A stretch of DNA of 64,000 nt from Notospermus geniculatus (taxonomy: Eukaryota > Nemertea > Pilidiophora > Heteronemertea > Lineidae), in contig NMRB01001210.1 of NCBI GenBank assembly GCA_002633025.1, positions 68,751-132,750 on the forward strand, written 5' to 3'. A program made the position numbers and the translations under genes. The first letter of the stretch is position 1. Each line of letters starts with the position of its first letter. The notes under the pieces were generated by a model, which was not told where the DNA came from, ran no database searches, and was given only the letters and a program-made list of their open reading frames with translations. Below are positions 33,147-42,092 of this stretch, piece after piece.

Positions 33147-36100
33147 CTAGCCATCGGCAAGCTCCCCGTCCGGGAATTCCCGGGCAATCAACAAGATCAA
33201 TTTACTGATGGGCCGTTCCAGTGTAGTTTTGGTCCTACCTAAAACGACCTGGACCTTACGGACAAGTCCGTCTTCACTAGGATAAACACGCGATACGCGC
33301 GCCAGTGGCCACTGATTGCGGGGTACGTCATCGTCCATTACGACGACGATGTCGTCAATCCCCAGATTTCGGCGAACCTTGTTCCATTTCGATCTCTCTT
33401 GGAGTAAGAGCAACACTTCAGATCTCCATCTAGACCAAAACTGATCTGCTAAATATTGGACCGTTCTCCAACGTTTCCGCGAATATACGTCTTCTCTCAC
33501 AAACTTCCCGGGCGGTGGCGCCACTACTGCAGGTTTCAAGGTCAATAACTGGTTAGGACTGAGGGGCTCTGGGGATTCTCCACTCTTGGTGTCAATGTAG
33601 GAAAGGGGGCGGCTATTCACCACTGCTTCAGCTTCTGCCAGAAAGGTCCTCAACAGTTCATCGTCTAACCGACCAGGATGCTGTAACATGATGGAGGACA
33701 GAACGTCTCTAGTAGACCTTATCATCCTTTCCCATACACCTCCGAAATGGGACGCCTCAGCCACCTTGTTTGGCTCAATCACCACCCAATCACAGTTGTC
33801 TTTACCAAGTTCTGAGCGAATCTTGCTGTGGTTCATCTCTGCAACAGCTTGCTGGAGCTCATTTCGACCCCCTATAAAATTGGAACCCTGATCGCACCTG
33901 AGGACACGCACAGGTCCCCTTCTAGCAATGAACCTACGGTAGGCATTCAAGAAGCTACTGGTATCCATGGAATTTGCAGTTTCAATGTGTATTGCCCGTG
34001 AGGACATACAAGTGAAAAGTACACCCCAGCGTTTTAACTCTTTTCTACCTTCTTTCACCAGGAAATGCCCAAAATAATCTACGCCACAGTATGTGAAGGG
34101 TGCCGCAGGGTCTACGCGGTCAGCCGGTAGGTCTGCCATTTTTTGGAGACAGACCGCGCCTCGCAATTTACGACATACCACACATTTCATAATGTGCATT
34201 GTGACTGCACCTCTAGCGCCAACTATCCAGAACCCTGCTTGACGACTGGAATTCAAAGTTGCAGAGCGACCCCCATGAAAGACTAGCCCATGGAAATGTG
34301 AGATAATCAGCTCAGTAACATGCCCATACCGCGGAACCAAAACTGGGTGCTTTACCCTGTCTGGCAGCTTTGCACGCTCGATGCGACCACCAACCCGTAA
34401 CAGGCCCTCCTCATCGTGTATTGGATCCAAAGGCCGGAGGTTCATCATCTTTCCCTTAAATGCCTCTGCCTGGACTACCCGGAGGATGACAGTTTCAGCT
34501 CGCTGGAGATCCTCTACACTAAGCGTCATTTCTCTGGCCTTGGTTCCGGTCTTCTTCGCACCTTTCTCATTCCTCTTGACAACTCTTTCCTTCTTGGAGA
34601 CTCCTTCCTTCTTCTCGGCAACTCCCTCCTTGGCGACTCTCTTCTTCCCTTCAGCCACTTTCTCCTTGAGTTTGTCCTTGTATCTCAAGCACCAGGCTAC
34701 TGCTTTCTTCAGTTGATACCAAGATGAAAACCGCTTGAATCTTTCAGACATCGATGGGATATCGGTCACCTTGGTATCCAACACTCTGGCTGTTCTTTTC
34801 ACTTCAGGATCATTCTCGACGGTGAGGACATCACCTTCCTCCAACGGGGTGGGAACGCTTTTCTCTCTTAGGAAATCTGGCCCATTCCACCAGGACTTGG
34901 AGTTGATGAGATCCATGGCTGACATTCCTCGGGAAGCTATGTCTGCCGGGTTCACCCTGGTGTCAACATGATGCCACTGGGCTGAGGTGGTGGATTCCTT
35001 GATTCTCTCCACGCGGTTGGCCACATAAATATGGAACTTGCGCGACTCATTACTAATGTACCCGAGTACCACTTTACTATCCGTGTAGTAAAAATGTTCA
35101 ATTTCCTTGTACTTAAGATTCTTATCCAGGAATTCACCCACCCTGACGGACACAACTGCAGCGGTCAATTCTAATCTCGGTACGGTGACTGGTTTGAGCG
35201 GGATTACTCGCGACTTGCCCATGACAAGCGAAATGCTCACATTCCCTGCGTCATCAGTTAGTTTCAGGTAACTACACTGGCCCAGCCCACCAGGCTCTAG
35301 GCTAGCATCACTAAAGTGATGTAGCTGAGCTGAGACAACCTCACCAAAATCGTGTGGGTGATAACAGCGTTGAATGTCAAGTTTTGCTAGGTACAACAGC
35401 TCTGAGCGCCATTTTTCCCACTGCACACTAACCTCATGGGGGACAGGATCATCCCAGTCTAATTTACTATTGCACAGACTCTGCAGAATCCGACGCCCAC
35501 TCAAGATGTATGGGGCAATTAAGCCAAGTGGGTCAAAGATGGAGCTTACTGTGGACAAGATCCCCCGCCTGGTCAAAGGTTTATCCTTTAGAACCACCCT
35601 GAACTGAAATGAATCAGACTGGACGCACCATTCTAGGCCGAGTGTTCTCTCAGTGGGTAAATTCTCAGACAAGAGATTCAACTCCTGGGCTCCCTTAGCC
35701 CTAGCCTCCACTGGTACCTCCAGCATGACCTCCCTATCATTGCTCAGAAAACTTCTCAAGTTGAAGCCCCCTTTTTTGCAAATTTCTCTACTGTCACGCA
35801 CTAGACTCTTTCCATCTTCAGTAGTTTTTACAGAAGTCAAACCATCGTCTACATAGAATCCAGTACGGAGGAAGTCTGCCGCCTTTGACCCACATTCTGA
35901 TTCATACTTGTCGGCAGTACTCCGTAGTGCGAAGGTGGCGCAGCCAGGCGAGGATCGAGCACCAAAGAGATGCCTTGTCATGCGATACTCAACCACACCG
36001 CCACCGTCCCACCACAGAAATCTGAGAAAATTTCTGTGCTCTCCCTTGACCTTTACCATGTTGAAGAACGACTGTACATCACAAACTACGGCTACTGACT

Positions 36101-38399
36101 CCTTGCGGAAGCGCAGTAGGACCCCGACCAAATTATTTGTCAAATCGGGCCCCTGGAGAAGATGCTCGTTCAAGACTTCACCCTGAAACTCGGCGCTGCA
36201 ATCGAATACAACCCTTATGCGCCCGGGCTTATGTGGGTGGTAGATGCCGTGATGACTCAAATACCAAACTGAACCTTCTAGATTACACTCATCTGCAGGT
36301 ACTCTTTCACAAAACCCTTTGTCAATCATCTCGTTCATGAACTGGGTGTAATCTTCCTTAAACTGTGGGTTTTTATCCATCTTGTTCTTTAAACTACCCA
36401 AACGCTTCAAAGCCTGAACCCTATTGTTTGGCAACCTTAAATTCTCTTCTCGAAACGGGAGTGGCAACTCGAAGTGGCTGTCATCGAGCTGACATATCTC
36501 AGATTGCAGCTTCCTTAAAAATTTCTTATCTTCAACAGAAACCGTTTCCTCACCTGCCCTCTCGCAAAATTCGACATCAAACATCTTCAAAACCATCTGA
36601 GGGCTAACTTCTGTAACCTGTGTTTTAAAGGCAAAATGGTGACCCTGCACTGACCCCGAACCTTGAGGACACATTCCAACCACTCCCCAGCCAAGTGCGG
36701 TACGCACACCGTAAGGGTCGGCCTCATCGCCAGGTAGGACCTCCAAAGGCTTAATAGCCTGCAGACAGCTGAGACCAATCAGCAGTCCAATCTCAACATC
36801 AGCAAAGAAGGGTGCGAGTTTCCCAGAAACAGCTTCTAAATGGGACCACTGCTTTACCATTTCAGGTCTGGGCACTTGGCTAAGCCTGGCAGGAATGCTT
36901 CCCCTTGTGTAGGACACAGGTACGTTAAAACTCTGCGACTCATAGAGACCTCTAACAGCAAGACCGCGAACTTGTTTACACTCAACAGTGGCATCCGTAG
37001 CCACTGTGGTCAATCTTACAGTGCATGGGTCACCTTCAACACCTATCTTTTCTAAAACTGAATCAGTTACAAAACACGCATCAGATTGCTCGTCAAGCAA
37101 CGCATACACAATGGCAGAGTCATTCACGTTATCTCTGTGTTGCACAATCACTGGTACAATCAAACTGGAACAGTCACCGGAGTCCGCGCCAATACAGTTG
37201 GAGTTAATCTTGGGCTGAGTCGACTCATCTCCCTTTGACAAACTGACGTCCTGTTGTGAATCGTTCTTGCTCCTGGCTCCTCTAGGCTTAAAATCTGGAT
37301 CATGCAGTAAGGTAGGGTGCAGGCCCTTACAGGTATCACATGATTTCTTATATTTACAATCCCTCTTAAGGTGACCCCAACTCAGGCACCCTAGGCATAA
37401 CCCGTTCTTCTTCACAAAGCTCACTCTCTCCGGGACCTTCAGCTTTGCGAACCCTTCGCACGTGTGCAGCCTGTGGGCATCCTTACAAAATGCACATGTC
37501 CTCTTTACCGAACCCCCAGCATCGTTGCCACTCTCAGGGGCTCCGCTAGTGGCGAAACTTCCAATCTGAGGTTTCTTGGCATCCTTAGAACTTGCACCCT
37601 GGTTATAAGCACTGCCACCAGCGTTCGGTTTTGAGCTATGTTGTGGTTTTCCCTTCGTGTCGGCACACCGTTCAGCCATCGGATTCCTGGCAATTCGTGC
37701 TTGCCTCTGTACAAAGAAACAGAACACTGAAAACGGTGGGTAATCGTCGTGACATCGCGGTGAGCACACCGAATTACTCTGCACTTCAACAGGACCATAC
37801 AGCCATTTATCGACCTCCATGAACCACCTATCCCTCAAGTACTTGGGAAGTTTAAGCAGGATCTTCTCGTACTCCTCTGGATCGTTCAGGACTCCGAGAT
37901 GGGACAGCTCCCCCATTGCCGTTTCACACTGGAGCATAAAGTCGGCAAGCTTTTCTAAGGCCTTTCCATCACCGGGCTTTATCTCTGGCAACGAGTCGAT
38001 TTTATCTCTGAATGACCGTGCAAGGCGGAACTTGTCACCATAGCGCTCTTGGAGGAGACTACGAGCCTTAACATAAGAGGCTTCACTATTTACTGCTAAC
38101 ATTCCCTTAATTGAGTCCTTCGCGTCACCAGCCGTGTATTTGCCAAGGTAGTATAGCCTATCTGAGAAGTCTGGATAGTTATCCTCCACCAACACCTTAA
38201 AAGAGTTTATCCAGGTTGGAAAATCGAACACGTTGCCAGAATAGACAGCTGGCTCCTTTTTCGGAAGTTTGTCTCTATTTGACAGAACGTCTGCTAACTT
38301 GGTAAGAGCCATAGCGACTGGGCCCTCGTCACTACTGCAGTCCTCTCTTCGAGAATCGAAGTTTGGTGCAGGTGGGGGGGGGCAGGTGGACCTACCCAC
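33147..38399 (-). CDS. BEL/Pao retrotransposon gag-pol polyprotein
   Basis: The uninterrupted 1750-codon ORF has BEL/Pao order. A DUF1759-type gag region lies at about 45-195. Cys/His zinc-knuckle-like clusters are at about 302-365 (CAFCKDAHRLHTC, CLGCLSWGHLKRDC). An A17-type aspartic protease is near 433 (ALLDEQSD). Reverse transcriptase is about 710-890, with catalytic Asp774 and FYVDDG at 848-853. RNase H is about 1028-1160, with Asp1031, Glu1077, Asp1107 and Asp1153. An integrase HHCC zinc finger is at about 1360-1410. The DDE core uses Asp1441, Asp1503 and Glu1557, and a DUF5641-like C-terminal domain is at about 1635-1725. The natural start lies upstream in another frame (ATG at 38581); the frames meet at a run of nine G (38374-38382). 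It is probably young, since no other break is visible. Confidence 0.93.
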   Translation of the reverse strand: MGRSTCPPPPAPNFDSRREDCSSDEGPVAMALTKLADVLSNRDKLPKKEPAVYSGNVFDFPTWINSFKVLVEDNYPDFSDRLYYLGKYTAGDAKDSIKGMLAVNSEASYVKARSLLQERYGDKFRLARSFRDKIDSLPEIKPGDGKALEKLADFMLQCETAMGELSHLGVLNDPEEYEKILLKLPKYLRDRWFMEVDKWLYGPVEVQSNSVCSPRCHDDYPPFSVFCFFVQRQARIARNPMAERCADTKGKPQHSSKPNAGGSAYNQGASSKDAKKPQIGSFATSGAPESGNDAGGSVKRTCAFCKDAHRLHTCEGFAKLKVPERVSFVKKNGLCLGCLSWGHLKRDCKYKKSCDTCKGLHPTLLHDPDFKPRGARSKNDSQQDVSLSKGDESTQPKINSNCIGADSGDCSSLIVPVIVQHRDNVNDSAIVYALLDEQSDACFVTDSVLEKIGVEGDPCTVRLTTVATDATVECKQVRGLAVRGLYESQSFNVPVSYTRGSIPARLSQVPRPEMVKQWSHLEAVSGKLAPFFADVEIGLLIGLSCLQAIKPLEVLPGDEADPYGVRTALGWGVVGMCPQGSGSVQGHHFAFKTQVTEVSPQMVLKMFDVEFCERAGEETVSVEDKKFLRKLQSEICQLDDSHFELPLPFREENLRLPNNRVQALKRLGSLKNKMDKNPQFKEDYTQFMNEMIDKGFCERVPADECNLEGSVWYLSHHGIYHPHKPGRIRVVFDCSAEFQGEVLNEHLLQGPDLTNNLVGVLLRFRKESVAVVCDVQSFFNMVKVKGEHRNFLRFLWWDGGGVVEYRMTRHLFGARSSPGCATFALRSTADKYESECGSKAADFLRTGFYVDDGLTSVKTTEDGKSLVRDSREICKKGGFNLRSFLSNDREVMLEVPVEARAKGAQELNLLSENLPTERTLGLEWCVQSDSFQFRVVLKDKPLTRRGILSTVSSIFDPLGLIAPYILSGRRILQSLCNSKLDWDDPVPHEVSVQWEKWRSELLYLAKLDIQRCYHPHDFGEVVSAQLHHFSDASLEPGGLGQCSYLKLTDDAGNVSISLVMGKSRVIPLKPVTVPRLELTAAVVSVRVGEFLDKNLKYKEIEHFYYTDSKVVLGYISNESRKFHIYVANRVERIKESTTSAQWHHVDTRVNPADIASRGMSAMDLINSKSWWNGPDFLREKSVPTPLEEGDVLTVENDPEVKRTARVLDTKVTDIPSMSERFKRFSSWYQLKKAVAWCLRYKDKLKEKVAEGKKRVAKEGVAEKKEGVSKKERVVKRNEKGAKKTGTKAREMTLSVEDLQRAETVILRVVQAEAFKGKMMNLRPLDPIHDEEGLLRVGGRIERAKLPDRVKHPVLVPRYGHVTELIISHFHGLVFHGGRSATLNSSRQAGFWIVGARGAVTMHIMKCVVCRKLRGAVCLQKMADLPADRVDPAAPFTYCGVDYFGHFLVKEGRKELKRWGVLFTCMSSRAIHIETANSMDTSSFLNAYRRFIARRGPVRVLRCDQGSNFIGGRNELQQAVAEMNHSKIRSELGKDNCDWVVIEPNKVAEASHFGGVWERMIRSTRDVLSSIMLQHPGRLDDELLRTFLAEAEAVVNSRPLSYIDTKSGESPEPLSPNQLLTLKPAVVAPPPGKFVREDVYSRKRWRTVQYLADQFWSRWRSEVLLLLQERSKWNKVRRNLGIDDIVVVMDDDVPRNQWPLARVSRVYPSEDGLVRKVQVVLGRTKTTLERPISKLILLIAREFPDGELADG

Positions 38400-38581
38400 C
38401 CACCTTGACGTAAGTCCGGATCAGGAGCACGGGGGGTGCTCGCGTAACACCCCGTCATAGCCATACGTTGTAACTGTTCACGTAAACGTCTGTTCTCTGC
38501 TTCAAGTTGGAATCGTTCGTTTTCCACGCGTTGCATTTCTGCTGCTTGCACCAGTGCGTCGAAAGGGCTTTCGTCATCCAT
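38372..38581 (-). CDS. N-terminal part of BEL/Pao gag, separated by a homopolymer frameshift
   Basis: From ATG 38581 the reading frame encodes an acidic, coiled-coil-like segment (EMQRVENERFQLEAENRRL) typical of a gag N-terminus. It runs to a tract of nine G on the plus strand, where the main gag-pol ORF takes over in another frame. A one-base length error, a true mutation or programmed slippage would all give this picture. Confidence 0.7.
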
Positions 38582-38620
38582 GGTTGAGTCCTAATTCCGT
38601 CTATGGAGGAGAGTTCTTAC

Positions 38621-38650
38621 TGTAGCGGTTGTCGTTAGAAAAGAACAAGG
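38621..38650 (-). repeat. putative LTR edge, 5' side of the BEL/Pao element
   Basis: This is an exact 30-base match to 32136-32165. It lies 39 bases upstream (minus strand) of the gag ATG, where the inner edge of a 5' LTR would be expected. The sequence immediately inside (minus strand GTAAGAACTCTCC...) would be the primer-binding region, but I could not match it to a tRNA. Confidence 0.55.
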
Positions 38651-39583
38651 CCCTTTTTTTTTGCCTGATCTTTGTCTTTAATTGCATCATTACCACGTAA
38701 GAACTGAAAGTACAACCGAAGAAATCATAAGAATCATACAGAATAGCACTAATAACTAAAGACCAAGAATAATCACAGTCAGAGGGAAACAGGACGGAAG
38801 AGGAAAGGGATTACAGTATCTGACCTTACTGTAGCATTATGAGTTCATTAGTTCACCAAGACTTCAACTTCAACTGGACTCCCAGATGCTACTGATGATC
38901 AGACTTTATGCAATCGCTTCGCTGATTTCTTTGATAATAAAATCAGTGTCATCCGCCGTGATTTGGACTCTATGCACTCTGCGGTTCAGCCTACCGACGG
39001 TGCTCCATCCCCACCACTCCTGTCATTTTTTNTCCAAAGGTTGCTCCTATACACACGTGGAACAGGCCGTGCATGCCGTCCTGCGACTGATTCGAAATGG
39101 GGCTAGGGGCCTACCTCGTCCCATGATATTTCCTGGAAATACCGATACCCAGAAGTGTTGATTCCAAAATGCAGAATGTAAGTGGAACGTAACTCACTAA
39201 ACTCACTTTTCTTCTGCTTATTCTGTTGCTTTCGTACGTTTGTGCTGGAGAAAAATGAGCGGGAGTGCTTAGTCTTATTAGTACCTAGGCAGTATTCTTT
39301 GATATAATATCACAAAACCTTGTTTCTTGCATTTTTCACATTTTGGCACTCAGTCCAAGTTACTCAGTCCATTTGGACTCAGTCCATAGAATGGATACTA
39401 CCGGTCTGGTGATAGTAAATTCGAAGCAAGTGACAGGAACAACGTCGTCAACGGCAGAAGTCTCTTCTAAAGCTGCCCATACACGAAAATTATTGCACAA
39501 TATGAGGATCACAATGGGCAATATTATTGTCAATCTTTCTTCTAATTATCATGCTAGAAACACACGACCACCCATTTGGGCCC
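38651..39583. other. gene-free stretch
   Basis: It should include the rest of a 5' LTR if that were intact, but nothing here matches 32166 onward. There is an ambiguous base at 39032. Confidence 0.35.
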
Positions 39584-40040
39584 CATATTGTGCAATAATA
39601 GAGAGGTTGCGCACCTTTCCGAGTCCGACTCCGACTTCAACTACGAGAATGAACTGCAGTGCGCTGTGGACATCCTTGATAAAAACGGCTTGATAGACGT
39701 TTTCATTTCGTCAAACACCATCAATTGAAGTCAGAAAAATGTGGCCTTACAAATGGGAAATGCCGATAAAAGATGAATATTTAAGTCGTTGAAGTCGTGA
39801 GCCTAGTGGTTACGACTTACGAAACACGACTAGGCCTATAATATTTGCGATGTATGTGCACTTCCGATTACAGGTCAAAATAATTCTGCCACAAAGTTTT
39901 GGCATTCTACAATTTGCAAACGTCTATCAAGTCGTTTTTATTAAGGATGTCTACAGCGGACGGCAATTCATTTCTGGTAGTTGAAGTCGGAGTCGGAAAA
40001 GTGCGCAACCTCGCTAATATTGCGCCGTGTATGGGCGGCT
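39584..40040. mobile_element. inverted-repeat element, ~120-bp arms
   Basis: GAGGTTGCGCAC...AGTCCGACTCCGACTTCAAC at 39600-39655 and AAACGGCTTGATAGACGTTT at about 39686-39705 are mirrored at 39917-40025. The centre is near 39811. No TSD resolved. Confidence 0.65.
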
Positions 40041-40428
40041 TAACTCATGAATACGGCTCCATCTTCAATAACAGCAACATGGTGGACTAACGAAAGACAT
40101 GAAAGATGAATTAACACGAACGAAACGGCAATCTCGGCGTATCTTGACGACAACAGGATACAAATCGGTCTTGACCTAACGACGGCTGGTTGACTTCTGC
40201 GAATTACCCGAATGCTTGTTCGTTGGTGTCGTCGTACTGAACGCGTGCACGGATTCCGGGCGGGCCGCGAACGCCATCCTCAGAGACACATTCCTCCAAG
40301 ACACTCAGTATTTCAAAAAGTCCATATGAGAAAAGTAGATAAAAATTGTTGTAATTCTCATTACGTATGACTGTCTTTACTTTCTTTGTGATATCTTTTT
40401 ATTTTAACACTAGGCCTATATGATACAT

Positions 40429-40500
40429 ATCATGGCCTTCGACCCCGTATCATCCCGAGGGCGGAGCCCGAGGGATGATACGGGGTCGAAGGCCATGATA
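40429..40500. repeat. perfect 34-bp-stem hairpin
   Basis: ATCATGGCCTTCGACCCCGT...CCCGAGGGC, loop GGAG, and the inverse arm to 40500. This would be extremely stable as RNA or single-stranded DNA and is probably the core of a miniature element. Confidence 0.85.
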
Positions 40501-40651
40501 CCGGGACTGATACAGCTCAGCTCATATGATGACGTCTAAGTACCCTACAGGGCTGTGACGTCACAGTTGTATCAGTCCTCAAGTCCGCAATGAATACGTA
40601 GATCTACCAGTGTGGAGTTTCAAAGTCTAGCGCATGCATTGAATTTAGCAG

Positions 40652-41925
40652 TTAAAGTAATTGGCCAGAGGGGCATACTTTTCAGTAATTACACGTATGG
40701 AAGTGTTGTTAGTGATGAACTTTCCAATATATCCCTATTCACTCACGAAATAAATCAACCGCTTTCAACCAACCCACTTTTTAAAATGTGTAAATTCGTG
40801 CGCCGCCAGAAAAACGGACAACGTTTCTGGACCGGCGCCTGTGGCGTGATGACGTCACACGAGGGCGAGGGCGGTCGACGTCACAGTGGTGGACGTCAGC
40901 AGTCATGTGATAAGACAGACGTAGCGATCATCACTTGTCACTGTAATCAGCTGTTTCTCCGATAAATATGGTTTATAACTGCGTTGTCTACGGGCTTTTT
41001 TAAACGGTCGGAGTTTGGTGTAAGAACTCTGCATGAATTTCCCAAAGATTTTGCGATTAATATGCCTGGAAGCGGTTTGTTCGACGGACCATTGCTGACT
41101 GGTCAAGCAAGCCCTAATTGATTAATTGTGAATGCACAACATGCTGCGGGTCCGGGTGGACCAAATGAAATTACAAAATCATGAAATTCACAGGGCACTT
41201 GACTGATGTGCTATAGGCGATACAATGCATTTCATGTGCACATTACGTGTATGGCTCTGCACTCTGTTCCGATCCGACTTTTAGAAAGTGAACATAGGCC
41301 CACCTAGGCCTAATTGCCATCAGTTACAGGCGAACGCCCGATGTGGTCCGAATCGGTCCTTAGCTAAGCTGTTAATTTTGGCCTTGGCATATGACGGGGG
41401 AATGTCAACTAAAAACGTAACACACCAATATTCCAAATCATGAAGCCGCCGTTCCAAGTCCACCACATCGAAGTCCATTTCGCCCTCGGGGTCATCAGAG
41501 CCGTTAGGCCTATTCAGGATCAAATTGGTAGGCTATGGCTGAAAACGAAATTCGCGCCTCCAGATTCTTCAAACTCATGTACATGTTGACAAGGTCTTCA
41601 GTCGATAATGAAGGGTTGGAAGGCAGATGGATCAGATGATATTGCCGATTCCAAATGTGGCGCGAAATTATTGCCAACCGTGATGATGTAAAGCACGTGA
41701 CGGTGGTCGAGGGCCAGTGACGTCGACGTTGCCCTCGTGTGACGTCATCGACCTTCTTGGCGACTCGCGCAAATGAGAAGTTTTTTTTTCGAGGCGGTCT
41801 TTTTAAAACGCTTCATTTTCGAAATTTGTCGGTGTTGATAACTTTTTTTGGTCTAATATGTCACATTTTCTGATAAATACGTAAGATAAATCGGAGAAAA
41901 TACGCCTCTGGCCAATTACTTTAAT
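40652..41925. mobile_element. 1.27-kb inverted-repeat element
   Basis: TTAAAGTAATTGGCCAGAGG (40652 on) is inverted at 41899-41925. A second inner inverted pair carries GATGACGTCACACGAGGGC (about 40846; inverse about 41730-41750). There is no transposase. Confidence 0.7.
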
Positions 41926-42092
41926 GGTTCCAAATACAGCTCAATTGTTTATGTTTTCCATCATGTTCTCCTATTGCGCCAGTACTGCCAACTCACCTCA
42001 GTCTCCTTCCGGAGTCATGAAATACAATGAAAGATTATCTCTATTGGTCTTGGCATTCTGTGTGGCATTCTTCGCTTGAATTGGTTGTAGGT

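Noticed and set aside
34381-38043. Numerous plus-strand ORFs of 60-110 codons inside the BEL/Pao region
   Set aside because: They are antisense shadows of a continuous, motif-rich 1750-codon minus-strand ORF.
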